Of a stretch of DNA of 64,000 nucleotides, positions 37,373 through 46,497 are shown piece after piece. Every line of letters begins with the position of its first letter. Positions within the stretch are counted from its first letter, which is position 1. This stretch comes from Methylocaldum szegediense (GTDB lineage Bacteria; Pseudomonadota; Gammaproteobacteria; Methylococcales; Methylococcaceae). Under the pieces are notes generated by a model. It saw nothing but the letters and a program-made list of their open reading frames with translations, searched no databases and was not told the DNA's origin. The stretch covers positions 4,560,001 to 4,624,000 of the forward strand of contig NZ_OX458333.1 in the NCBI RefSeq assembly GCF_949769195.1. The letters run 5' to 3'. The position numbers were made by a program, and so were the translations under genes.

Positions 37373-38584
37373 ATGCGCATTCTTCATGTACTCGACCATT
37401 CGATCCCGCTGCATAGCGGTTACACGTTCCGAACCCGCGCCATATTGGAGCAGCAGAGGGCGCTAGGTTTGGAAACTTTTCATATTACTTCGGCTAAGCA
37501 CAAAGGCGCCGATGTCCTGGTCGAGGAGGTGGAAGGCTTTCGCTTTTACCGAACGGCTCAAGCGAAAGGCTTTTTCTCGTCACTGCCCGTACTGAACCAG
37601 TTTTCGATCGTCAACAGCCTGGCGGAACGGATCGGGGAAACTGTAGAGGAAGTAAAGCCGGATATCATCCACGCTCACTCGCCCGTGTTGAACGGGTTGG
37701 CGGCGCTGCGCGTAGCCCAATGGTCGGCTTTGCCGGTGGTCTATGAATGCCGGGCCTTCTGGGAGGATGCAGCGGTTGACCATGGTACCGCTCGGGCGGG
37801 AGGTTTGCGCTATCGTGTGACCCGCGCGCTCGAGACATACGTTTTCCAGAGGGTCAATGCTGTTACGACGATCTGCGAGGGACTCAAGAGGGACATCGTC
37901 GGGCGCGGAATTCCCGAGCAGAAGGTGACTATCATACCGAATGCCGTCGATATCAACCGTTTTTCTCTGAGCGGTCCGGCAGACGTGGAACTGAAGCAGC
38001 GCCTGGGGCTCGAGGAAAGCATTGTGCTTGGGTTCATAGGGTCCTTCTACGCATACGAAGGGCTCATGCTGTTGTTGGAAGGGCTCCGCAAGATTCTTGA
38101 AGTCAAGCCTGAGGTTCGGCTGTTGTTGGTGGGTGGCGGGCCGCAGGAAAACTTGCTCAAACAGCACGCGCAAGAGCTCGGATTATCCGGAAAAGTGATT
38201 TTTTTGGGGCGCGTACCTCACGACCAGATTCAAAAATATTACGACCAGGTGGATTTGTTCGTATATCCCAGGCTGTCCATGCGCTTGACTGAACTGGTTA
38301 CACCCTTGAAACCGCTGGAAGCGCTGGCTCAGGGGAAGCTCGTAATCGCTTCCGATGTAGGGGGGCATCGGGAGCTGATCCGTCATGGCGAAACGGGGTG
38401 GTTATTCAAAGCCGGCGATCCGAGCGCTTTGGCGGACGCAGTTGTCAACGCGCTGGATCATCGGGACGAATGGTCACGATTCAGAGTGGCGGGTAGGGAG
38501 TTTGTCGAGAGAGAACGCACTTGGGCACACAGCGTTGCGCGTTACAAACCCATCTATGACAGACTGTTGAGTCGAAATCTATGA
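37373..38584 (+). CDS. XrtA-associated glycosyltransferase (TIGR04063-like, GT4)
   Basis: A 403-residue GT-B enzyme: MRILHVLDHSIPLHSGYTFR at the N-terminus (specific for this PEP-CTERM-linked subfamily), HAHSPVLNGLAALRVA, ECRAFWEDAAVDHGT, IIPNAVDINRF, and KPLEALAQGKLVIASDVGGH in the donor domain. It overlaps the next gene by 4 bases (ATGA). The ribosome site is AAAAGGGTAGCC. Confidence 0.92.
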   Translation: MRILHVLDHSIPLHSGYTFRTRAILEQQRALGLETFHITSAKHKGADVLVEEVEGFRFYRTAQAKGFFSSLPVLNQFSIVNSLAERIGETVEEVKPDIIHAHSPVLNGLAALRVAQWSALPVVYECRAFWEDAAVDHGTARAGGLRYRVTRALETYVFQRVNAVTTICEGLKRDIVGRGIPEQKVTIIPNAVDINRFSLSGPADVELKQRLGLEESIVLGFIGSFYAYEGLMLLLEGLRKILEVKPEVRLLLVGGGPQENLLKQHAQELGLSGKVIFLGRVPHDQIQKYYDQVDLFVYPRLSMRLTELVTPLKPLEALAQGKLVIASDVGGHRELIRHGETGWLFKAGDPSALADAVVNALDHRDEWSRFRVAGREFVERERTWAHSVARYKPIYDRLLSRNL

Positions 38585-40419
38585 TCATGCGAGATGTTGT
38601 GGGTTGGTATCAGTCGTCCTCCGATCCCGGAACGACTGCGGAGTTTCTCGATCGCTTCCGGAATCGCAGCGCTCGACCCGACTCGGTCCGTGCCGTCACT
38701 GGCGAAAAGATCAGCTGCGTGGGGCCGGAAGGCGCACTCTATCAGTCGGATGATGGTTCGATCGTTGCGGTCGTCGTCGGCCGACCATACTGGAAGAATC
38801 CACGTTACGCGGAGATAGCGTCAAGCAGCAGCGTGACACAATCGGTTGCAGAAGCGTACCGCGCCGATCCCGACGGGTTTCTCAATGACCTGTATGGGGG
38901 GTTTGTGCTCGCCGTCATCGACGCTGGACAGCGAAAGATTACTCTGGCGCTTGATCGCATCGGGCAACGCCATCTTTATTACGCAGCTACATCCGAAGGG
39001 TTGGTGTTCGCGACTAGCGCGGACGACGTGGTGCATCACCCAGACGTGAAGCGCGATCTTTCGCTGCAAGCGTTGTTCGATTACGTTTATTTTCACCATT
39101 GCCCGAGCCCCGGCTCCATCTATGCGAACGTCAACAAACTCGAGGGAGGCGAGTGCCTAGTCTGGTGCAATGGATCGGTAAATCGCCGCTACTACTGGCT
39201 GCCTCAATTTACCGAGAACGGCGGTGCTACGGTCGAGCGCGAAGGAGCGAAACTTCTCGAGATCCTTGCACAAGCGGTGCGGCGGGAAACGCGCGGTGTT
39301 TCCAAAGTGGGGGCGTTCCTGAGCGGTGGTCTCGACAGTTCCACGGTTTCGGGGCTATTGGCCCGGGAAAACGGAGGCGCCGATACATTTTCCATTGGTT
39401 TTTCGGTGGAGGGCTACGACGAAATCGCCTACGCGCGCACCGCCGCCGAGCATTTCAATACCCGACAGCATGAATATTATGTGACGCCGGACGATGCGGT
39501 GAACGCCATTCCGTTGGTGGCGGCTGGCTGTGATGAGCCTTTCGGCAATTCATCCGCATTGCCGGCCTATTTCTGCGCGAAGCTGGCGCGCGACCACGGC
39601 GTAGAGCGTTTGTTGGGCGGCGATGGCGGCGACGAACTATTCGCCGGTAATGAACGATATGCCAAGCAACTCCTGTTCGAACGTTATTGGAAAGTCCCCG
39701 CTCCGTTTCGAAAGGCACTCGAATCTGGGCTGAACCGAGTGCCACCAGCCTTACAGCTAGGTTTCGTTCGAAAAGCGGGAAGGTATATCGAGCAAGCTGC
39801 CACGCCGTTGCCGGATCGACTGCAGGACTACAACTTTCTGCATCGCCACGACGTGCGTGACATCTTTCATCCGGATCTGTTAGCCGTAGTCGATACGAGC
39901 GCGCCTCTGGCGGTCCAACGAGCGTATTACCACAGGCCAAACGGGGCCTCTTCGCTCAACCGGATGCTTTATCTGGATTGGAAAATCACACTGCACGACA
40001 ACGACTTGGTAAAGGTCAACCGGATGTGCGAATTGGCCGGGGTGGATGTCGCCTATCCCATGCTGGACGATGCCGTGATCGAGCTGTCTTGCCAGATTCC
40101 ATCCAATGCCAAGCTGAAAGCCAATCAGCTGCGATGGTTCTACAAGAGGGCGATGCGGGGATTTCTGCCGGCCCGGATCATCGACAAATCGAAGCACGGC
40201 TTCGGTCTGCCTTTCGGCATCTGGCTGCAGAATCATGCCGCGCTCAAAGCGCTGGCCTACGGTAGCATCGAGCAGCTCAAAGGGCGCGGCTATTTCCGCA
40301 CAGAATTTCTGGACCACGCGATCGCTATGCACCAGTCGGTTCACGCCGCTTACTACGGTGAATTGATCTGGATATTGATGATGCTGGAACTTTGGTTTCA
40401 GAGTCATGGCATCCGTTAA
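38581..40419 (+). CDS. Second asparagine synthetase-like protein lacking the glutaminase Cys
   Basis: A 612-residue paralog of the amidotransferase at 35448. The N-terminal domain keeps the Ntn-like shape (LYGGFVLAVIDAG, ALDRIGQRHLYYA) but opens MIMRDVVGWYQ: no Cys follows the initiator Met, so glutamine hydrolysis is not expected. The synthetase domain is intact (FLSGGLDSSTVSGLLA, LLGGDGGDELFAGNERYA). It may use free ammonia, receive it from the intact paralog, or carry out another adenylation reaction, as in beta-lactam synthetase-like enzymes. It overlaps its neighbours on both sides. Confidence 0.9.
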   Translation: MIMRDVVGWYQSSSDPGTTAEFLDRFRNRSARPDSVRAVTGEKISCVGPEGALYQSDDGSIVAVVVGRPYWKNPRYAEIASSSSVTQSVAEAYRADPDGFLNDLYGGFVLAVIDAGQRKITLALDRIGQRHLYYAATSEGLVFATSADDVVHHPDVKRDLSLQALFDYVYFHHCPSPGSIYANVNKLEGGECLVWCNGSVNRRYYWLPQFTENGGATVEREGAKLLEILAQAVRRETRGVSKVGAFLSGGLDSSTVSGLLARENGGADTFSIGFSVEGYDEIAYARTAAEHFNTRQHEYYVTPDDAVNAIPLVAAGCDEPFGNSSALPAYFCAKLARDHGVERLLGGDGGDELFAGNERYAKQLLFERYWKVPAPFRKALESGLNRVPPALQLGFVRKAGRYIEQAATPLPDRLQDYNFLHRHDVRDIFHPDLLAVVDTSAPLAVQRAYYHRPNGASSLNRMLYLDWKITLHDNDLVKVNRMCELAGVDVAYPMLDDAVIELSCQIPSNAKLKANQLRWFYKRAMRGFLPARIIDKSKHGFGLPFGIWLQNHAALKALAYGSIEQLKGRGYFRTEFLDHAIAMHQSVHAAYYGELIWILMMLELWFQSHGIR

Positions 40420-41392
40420 TCCTTCGATCGAAAACGCGGCGCTTGCCCTCTTGAAGGCGGTAGGCGGTTTCATGTGCGGCTTCGGCCGACGGCGCAAGCT
40501 CGCCATCCTGATTTACCATCGCGTGTTGAGCGAGCCCGATTTCATGCGCCCTGACGAGATCGATGTTTTTACTTTCGCCTGGCAAATGGAACTCCTGGCG
40601 CGTTATTTCAACGTGATGCCATTGGCGGATGCCGTGGATCGCCTGCAGCGCGGTGATTTGCCGCCGCGAGCGGCATGCATAACCTTCGATGACGGTTACG
40701 CGGATAACGCAACCGTAGCGCTGCCGATTCTTAAGAGATGGAACCTTCCGGCGACTTTTTTTATCGCGGCGGGATTCCTCGACGGTGGGCGCATGTGGAA
40801 CGATACCGTGCTGGAAACGGTTCGCAGGTTGGACGGTGAACGTCTGGATCTTTCGCAAATAGGGCAGGGTGTGCATGCAATCGGAACGCCCGAAGAGAAG
40901 TCCCGGACGGGGTATCGATTATTAAATCGCCTCAAGCACTTGCCGCCTCGCCAGCGGGCGGAGTACGTCGATTATATTGCTTCACGGGTTGACGGATTGC
41001 CGGACGATTTGATGATGTCGTCCGCGCAGGTCAAAGCCCTGCATGCGGACGGCATGGAGATAGGCGGACACACGATGAGCCATCCGATTTTGGCCAATTT
41101 GTCCGAAGATGAAGCCCGCAAAGAGATCGCCGAGGGCAAGGACAAGCTCGAAGCGATCATCAAAGAGCGGATTCGCTTTTTTGCCTATCCGAACGGCAAG
41201 CCAGTAAAGGATTACAAGCCGGAGCAGGTTGGAATGGTTAGAGACCTGGGGTTTCAGGCGGCGGTCTCTACCACTTGGGGCGTCGCATGTAACCGAAGCG
41301 ATATTTTACAGTTGCCGAGATTTACGCCCTGGGATCGTTCGCCGACAAAGTTCATGGCCAGGCTGGTCGCCAATTTCTCTCGAGCCGCTTAA
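40406..41392 (+). CDS. Polysaccharide deacetylase family protein
   Basis: A 328-residue NodB-fold protein different from the DUF3473 type upstream. It has ILIYHRVLSEPD, the catalytic ITFDDGYADNATVALPIL, NLPATFFIAAGF, and the metal pair in GGHTMSHPILANL; the C-terminal part carries FFAYPNGKP. Members act on cell-surface sugars, sometimes as esterases or cyclic nucleotide-like outliers; here modification of the polymer is likely. It overlaps the previous gene by 14 bases. Confidence 0.9.
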   Translation: MASVNPSIENAALALLKAVGGFMCGFGRRRKLAILIYHRVLSEPDFMRPDEIDVFTFAWQMELLARYFNVMPLADAVDRLQRGDLPPRAACITFDDGYADNATVALPILKRWNLPATFFIAAGFLDGGRMWNDTVLETVRRLDGERLDLSQIGQGVHAIGTPEEKSRTGYRLLNRLKHLPPRQRAEYVDYIASRVDGLPDDLMMSSAQVKALHADGMEIGGHTMSHPILANLSEDEARKEIAEGKDKLEAIIKERIRFFAYPNGKPVKDYKPEQVGMVRDLGFQAAVSTTWGVACNRSDILQLPRFTPWDRSPTKFMARLVANFSRAA

Positions 41393-41395
41393 ACG

Positions 41396-42535
41396 ATGTC
41401 GGAAAGAGAGGCTGAACCATCTCGTCCAGGGGAAACTCTGTTGCGCGTTGGTCTAGTGGGACCGCTGCCGCCTCCATCCGGCGGTATGGCGAATCAGACT
41501 CGGCAACTCATGGAATTGCTCAGGTCACGCGGCATCGATGTCATCCTCGTGCAGACGAATGAGCCCTATCGTCCGGCATGGGTGGGGAAATTTAGAGGTA
41601 TTCGAGCCATCCCGCGCCTGATCGCTTACATCGCCAAACTCCGACGTGTAGCGACGCAGGTCGACGTGCTGCACATCATGGCGAACTCGGGATGGTCATG
41701 GCATTTGTTCGCCGCTCCCGCCTTGTGGACGGCGTGGTTTTATAAAGTTCCGGCGGTACTCAATTATCGGGGAGGAGAGGCCGAGCGTTTCTTCAGCCGC
41801 TCATTTCGCTTGGTGAGACCGAGTCTCGAGAAGGCGAGCCTGATAGTCGTTCCGTCCGGATTTTTGAAAGCAGTATTCGGGCGTTTTGGTGTCGATACGA
41901 CTATAGTGCCGAACATCGTCAATCTCAGGCGTTTCGGGCCGAGATCCGAACTGTCTGCAATCGATCCATCAAGGCCACACATCGTCGTTGCGAGGAATCT
42001 AGAACCGATCTACGGGCTTACGACTGCAATCCGTGCTTTTGCGTTGTTGCTTCAGGAAAAGCCGGAAGCGCGGCTTTCCATCGCGGGTTCGGGGCCACAG
42101 CGGCGGGTACTGGAAGACTTGGCATCGCAGTTGGGGATCAGTGAAAACGTGACCTTCACTGGGCGGTTGAGTCCGGAGGAGATGGCCGATCTATACCGAA
42201 AGTGCGATGTCATGCTGAATCCAAGCACGGTCGACAACATGCCTAATTCGGTTCTGGAAGCCTTGGCTGCCGGCTTGCCAGTAGTAAGCACCAATGTCGG
42301 CGGAGTGCCTTACATCGTCGAGAATAAAAAAACAGCCATGCTGGTCGACCCCGAAGATCCAACCGCGATGGCGGAAAGCTTGCTACGTGTGATATCGGAT
42401 GCTTCTTTGTATCGCACGTTAGCTGAAAATGGCCTTGCGCATGTCGCCAAGTTCGACGTCGACGCAATCCTCCCCCTATGGATTGACATTTACCGAGTAC
42501 TAGCGAAACCGAAAATCTGTTCCATACACACGTGA
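41396..42535 (+). CDS. Glycosyltransferase family 4
   Basis: A 379-residue GT-B protein: VGLVGPLPPPSGGMANQTRQ at the N-terminus, VLNYRGGEAERFF, then NIVNLRRFGP and NLEPIYGLTTAIRAF, and NPSTVDNMPNSVLEALAAG in the donor domain. The start (ATG at 41396) lies 3 bases after the deacetylase. It is the last gene before the composition of the DNA changes to a lower GC; a 183-base AT-rich gap follows. Confidence 0.9.
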   Translation: MSEREAEPSRPGETLLRVGLVGPLPPPSGGMANQTRQLMELLRSRGIDVILVQTNEPYRPAWVGKFRGIRAIPRLIAYIAKLRRVATQVDVLHIMANSGWSWHLFAAPALWTAWFYKVPAVLNYRGGEAERFFSRSFRLVRPSLEKASLIVVPSGFLKAVFGRFGVDTTIVPNIVNLRRFGPRSELSAIDPSRPHIVVARNLEPIYGLTTAIRAFALLLQEKPEARLSIAGSGPQRRVLEDLASQLGISENVTFTGRLSPEEMADLYRKCDVMLNPSTVDNMPNSVLEALAAGLPVVSTNVGGVPYIVENKKTAMLVDPEDPTAMAESLLRVISDASLYRTLAENGLAHVAKFDVDAILPLWIDIYRVLAKPKICSIHT

Positions 42536-42718
42536 TAACAGGAAAAATTATCAGGAAGCCCCACAACGGCCCTTTTACTCAAGGAAACAAGGGGTCAAGT
42601 TATTTTAAATAAGTCCTCTAAGAGAATGATCTTTTCGATGGGGAATTAATCAGATCTTCAATAATTGACGGTTAATAGTTAAATACCGTCGAACTTTAAA
42701 ATCAATAATGAGGGCGGA

Positions 42719-43696
42719 ATGGTGGATCCGAAAAAACTGATCATTTTAGTGGGCATGCCGCGGTCCGGGACAACGTGGATCGGAAAACTATTCGACAGCC
42801 ATCCTGATGTTTTGTATTTGCACGAACCGGATTCAATCCGCCCTTTGAATAATATATTACCTTTACTGCCAGACAAGGATTATGATGCCAACGTAACTGG
42901 CGAACTGAACGAGTATTTGGACGGAATTCTTACCGCCTGTCCCATCCAATGTTGCGCAAAGTTGCCGATTTTTCCAAAGCACTATAGGAAACGAACCGAA
43001 AATCTTTTATTTAAGGGTAGAATATACCTAAACAAACTGGGCGAGTCGCTACTCGGGCGTATCCGACAGATAGACGTTAGTTCCGCCGTTAATTCCGATA
43101 CGCGTATCGTTTGGAAATCTATTGAATCCTTGGGGAGAGTCGGCAGCTTTATTGAAGGATTAAAGGGTTGTAAGGCGATTGTCATACTGCGCCATCCTTG
43201 CGGATATGTCGCCTCAGTACTGCGCGGAGAAGCCAACCGTAATTTTTCCGATTCGTGCCCATCCGCCGAAGACTGGGATTTATTTGAGCTCTTGTTGAAC
43301 TCAGCGCAAGCCCGGGCACTCGGGCTCACGATGGACGACCTGCGGCGGTTGCCGCCGGAAGCGCGGCTTACGTGGAAATGGATCGTTTTCAACGAAAAAG
43401 CACTTTCCTTTCTCGAAATTGAGGATCGGCTTACTGTCGTGAAATACGAAGATCTCTGTGAATCCCCCGATGTTACCTGCCGTTTACTCTTTGAGTGGGC
43501 AGGCTTGTCGTGGAATCCACAGACAGAAGCGTTTCTCTCCGGCACGATTTCAAAGCATGATGACGGTTTTTACAGCGTATATCGGAATCCATCACTGGCA
43601 GCCAGGAAATGGACAGAAGAGCTTTCTGACACTCAAGTGAAAAATGTATTTAGTATGCTCGAAAAGTCGAGGTTATCGGAATATTACCGGGCTTAA
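42719..43696 (+). CDS. Sulfotransferase family protein
   Basis: A 325-residue PAPS-dependent sulfotransferase. The 5'-phosphosulfate loop is VGMPRSGTTWIGKLFDSHP at residues ~10-28, and the 3'-phosphate-binding segment AIVILRHPCGYVASVLRGE near residue 155-172. The C-terminal region includes VVKYEDLCESPDVT. It would add sulfate to the exopolysaccharide; no PAPS synthesis genes are in the window. GC content is lower than in upstream genes. The ribosome site is GAGGGCGGA directly before the start. Confidence 0.88.
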   Translation: MVDPKKLIILVGMPRSGTTWIGKLFDSHPDVLYLHEPDSIRPLNNILPLLPDKDYDANVTGELNEYLDGILTACPIQCCAKLPIFPKHYRKRTENLLFKGRIYLNKLGESLLGRIRQIDVSSAVNSDTRIVWKSIESLGRVGSFIEGLKGCKAIVILRHPCGYVASVLRGEANRNFSDSCPSAEDWDLFELLLNSAQARALGLTMDDLRRLPPEARLTWKWIVFNEKALSFLEIEDRLTVVKYEDLCESPDVTCRLLFEWAGLSWNPQTEAFLSGTISKHDDGFYSVYRNPSLAARKWTEELSDTQVKNVFSMLEKSRLSEYYRA

Positions 43697-43807
43697 AGCG
43701 ATCGTAACAGGTGATGGTATGCTGATCAATTTAGCGGAGAAAGCGTTATGATTAAAAACCGGCGCTCGCTTGCGTGCCTCGAAGATTAATGAGTGGAACT
43801 TTATTTA

Positions 43808-44068
43808 ATGAATACCTGCGAATCGGCCGTCGACTATTGGGGATCGGCCGACCGGCACTACGATACGGCTTGTGGCTTGCATCATACGGGCATCGAGACC
43901 ATTGCCCGCCTTGAAAACGCAGACGGAGTTGTCGAGACTCTGCGGCACTTCCTAGATCGAATGCGGAGTAGAACTCGATTAGTACTAATAGAAATCGTGG
44001 CAGCCTCTGATCGTCCCAACCTGACAGGACAACTGTCGGCACTGCTTAAACAGATCTCTTTCCCATGA
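43808..44068 (+). CDS. Short uncharacterised protein, possible truncated enzyme
   Basis: An 86-residue product (alternative GTG start at 43793). I recognise no family with confidence. The opening CESAVDYWGSADRHYDTACG resembles the start of SAM-dependent methyltransferases of polysaccharide loci, and LVLIEIVAASDRPNLTGQL could be a later segment, so this may be a remnant with an internal deletion. Its stop overlaps the flippase start (ATGA), which implies coupled translation and argues that the frame is still used. Confidence 0.45.
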   Translation: MNTCESAVDYWGSADRHYDTACGLHHTGIETIARLENADGVVETLRHFLDRMRSRTRLVLIEIVAASDRPNLTGQLSALLKQISFP

Positions 44069-45525
44069 CTGTTATTCGCCGAGCACTCATCATCTCGTTC
44101 GTCGAACGCTATGGCTTGGTAGCATTAGCTCTGGTTTCCAATATTCTGGTCGCGCGTCTATTAACACCCGCCGAAATTGGCCTTTACTCGGTTTCGTTGG
44201 CCATCATCAGTATCGGCCAGGTAGTTCGTGATTTTGGTATCGGGAGTTACCTGATACAGGAAAAAAATCTCACTGAGGCGCATATTAGAACTGCTTTTGG
44301 GATATCTCTGACCATTGGTTTCGGGCTTTTTGGAATATTTCACATAGGGGCGCCACATATAAGCCGGTTTTACAATAATGAGGATATGAGCGAGCTTATT
44401 AAGCTCATTTCGTTGAACTTTCTGCTCCTACCGTTCTGCTCCATTTCTGTGTCATTGCTACGCAGGGAAATGCAGTTCGGTCGTCTAATGTTCGTTAATT
44501 TGACCGGTGGTGTTGTCGGCTTCATTGTAACAATATACTCTGCTTTGACCGGCCATGGTGCCGAAAGCCCTGCTTTTGGTGCCATCGCATCGAATGTTTC
44601 GATAGGCATAACTTCCTGGCTGGCGCGTAAGGCTCATAAAATGTTGCTGCCGGGTTTTTCAGAGTGGCGGAGCATCGCCAGGTTCGGCGGGCAAAGCAGC
44701 TTGGCCGCAATAGTCACCTCTATAGCGATGGATATTAACGATCTCGTTGTCGGAAAAGTGATGGATTTCACCTCGGTGGCTATAATGAGCCGAGCACAAG
44801 GACTGATGAACCTATTTCATCGCGACACAATGCTTGCCATCCGCAACGTAGCTTTTCCGGCTTTCGCCAAAGCTTATCGAGAAGGGGAGAATCTGGAAGA
44901 ACGCTACATTAAGAGTGTCGCCGCGGTAACTGCGGTGGCTTGGCCGTTTTACGGATTCATTGCACTTTATCCACTTGAGATATTACGAGTGATGTTTGGC
45001 CCGCAATGGGATGCCGCAGCTGAGCTAGTGCCTATATTTTCTTTGGCCGGCGCTATTGCGTCTACATTTACTTTGATTCCCAGTGTGGTCTTAGCTACCG
45101 GACGGGTAGCGATTACCACAAGAATGGAATTAATACTTCAACCGGTTCGCGCGGGCCTAATTATCAGCGCAGCAATTTTTTATAAAACGGTTTGGGCTTG
45201 TGCAATCGGGTTTCTAATTGCTTTTTCTTTGGCTGTTCCGTTGTTTTATTATTTTAAAGCCAAATGTATTCGAAATAACTTTAAAAGCTTATTAAAAGAA
45301 CTTTGGTTAAGCGCTAAAATAACTACCTTCTGTCTGGCATTGCCCGCTGGTTTAGATTATTACTTAACTAACAAGGGGTTTCAATTGGCCAATTTTTGGC
45401 ATTTATTTAGCCTTGGGTGTTTAACTGGATTCATGTGGCTAATTGCATTATTCCTTTTCAAACACCCATTGACTGCAGCTCTTTCATTTCAGAAAACTGC
45501 AGCTAAAAATCCGTTTTCAGCCTGA
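44065..45525 (+). CDS. Polysaccharide flippase (Wzx/MOP family)
   Basis: A 486-residue membrane protein with about 12-14 hydrophobic segments, belonging to the lipopolysaccharide flippase (Polysacc_synt/MOP) family: IISFVERYGLVALALVSNIL, RLLTPAEIGLYSVSLAIIS, then the periodic FGGQSSLAAIVTSIA, and FRAQGLMNLF-like SRAQGLMNLFHRD. It should translocate the lipid-linked repeat unit to the periplasm. Its 3' third is AT-rich. The next gene begins 8 bases later. Confidence 0.9.
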   Translation: MTVIRRALIISFVERYGLVALALVSNILVARLLTPAEIGLYSVSLAIISIGQVVRDFGIGSYLIQEKNLTEAHIRTAFGISLTIGFGLFGIFHIGAPHISRFYNNEDMSELIKLISLNFLLLPFCSISVSLLRREMQFGRLMFVNLTGGVVGFIVTIYSALTGHGAESPAFGAIASNVSIGITSWLARKAHKMLLPGFSEWRSIARFGGQSSLAAIVTSIAMDINDLVVGKVMDFTSVAIMSRAQGLMNLFHRDTMLAIRNVAFPAFAKAYREGENLEERYIKSVAAVTAVAWPFYGFIALYPLEILRVMFGPQWDAAAELVPIFSLAGAIASTFTLIPSVVLATGRVAITTRMELILQPVRAGLIISAAIFYKTVWACAIGFLIAFSLAVPLFYYFKAKCIRNNFKSLLKELWLSAKITTFCLALPAGLDYYLTNKGFQLANFWHLFSLGCLTGFMWLIALFLFKHPLTAALSFQKTAAKNPFSA

Positions 45526-45533
45526 AGATTTGC

Positions 45534-46328
45534 ATGGAATCCTTATTCATATACCTAAATCTATCAATAATTGCCCTGCTTCTATTTATCTTTTCAATAG
45601 TGGCGCTATGTTTTTATAAGGTACGTAAGATACATCTTGCGTCTTACCAGATCGTAAGTGATCTTGCAAAGATCAGGCGCGAAACCGATTCTCTTTTCAA
45701 CCAAATACAGGCTTTGTTAGCATTGGAGCGAAAATTAGGATTACCCGAAGCGCTTCCGCCAATGCGCGGATGGGCGGGGTCTCCGGATTTTTTGCTCAAC
45801 GTTGCTAATGAAATTTTGGTTCGAAAGCCCAAAATTATTATGGAATGCAGTTCTGGAGTATCCACAATTGTTGCTGCTCGTTGCGCGCAAATAAACGGAA
45901 TTGGCCATGTATATAGTCTTGAACATGATCCAGAATACTCGAATGCCACGCGAAAGCTTCTGGCGCAATACGGGCTCTCAGATTGGGCAACAGTATTAGA
46001 TGCGCCACTTGTAACCAAGGTTACAGCAACTCCTTGGTATGATGAAGAAGTCATACCTCAATCTTTAAAGGCTATTGAAATACTAATTATCGATGGTCCT
46101 CCATCCTCAATCGCACCATTGGCCAGATATCCAGCCTTACCCAGGTTAAGAGAGCGGATGGCGGTCAACAGTTTGATAATTGCTGATGATACGTTTCGTC
46201 CTGATGAACAGGAAATGCTAAGGCGCTGGCAAGTGGAATTCCCTGAATTCCGACAGAGACAAGTATATTCCGAAAAAGGTTGCACATTGCTTGAAAGGGA
46301 TAACACGCACAAAATAAGCCAGGAATAA
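45534..46328 (+). CDS. Membrane-anchored class I SAM-dependent methyltransferase
   Basis: A 264-residue protein with one N-terminal membrane helix (residues ~8-30) followed by a linker and a Rossmann methyltransferase domain: IMECSSGVSTIVAARCAQ is the SAM-binding loop, VYSLEHDPEYSNATR the acidic strand end, and ILIIDGPPSSIAP and LIIADDTFRPDE the later motifs. It resembles the Methyltransf_24 group. Acting beside the flippase, it may methylate the repeat unit or lipid-linked sugar at the membrane. Substrate unknown. A 170-base gap without features follows. Confidence 0.78.
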   Translation: MESLFIYLNLSIIALLLFIFSIVALCFYKVRKIHLASYQIVSDLAKIRRETDSLFNQIQALLALERKLGLPEALPPMRGWAGSPDFLLNVANEILVRKPKIIMECSSGVSTIVAARCAQINGIGHVYSLEHDPEYSNATRKLLAQYGLSDWATVLDAPLVTKVTATPWYDEEVIPQSLKAIEILIIDGPPSSIAPLARYPALPRLRERMAVNSLIIADDTFRPDEQEMLRRWQVEFPEFRQRQVYSEKGCTLLERDNTHKISQE

Positions 46329-46497
46329 TCATATGGGTCAGATGCCAATTACATCAAAACCGGATGGGCTCTCGGTAAAATCCTAAAATAAAGAAGTATG
46401 AAAAATCTCCTGATTAGCGATGAAGGTCAGCACAGGCCTGCGTCGTCGACCACTAGAGTCCTTAGACTAGGGGCATCGATCACAAGAGAGGGGTTAC

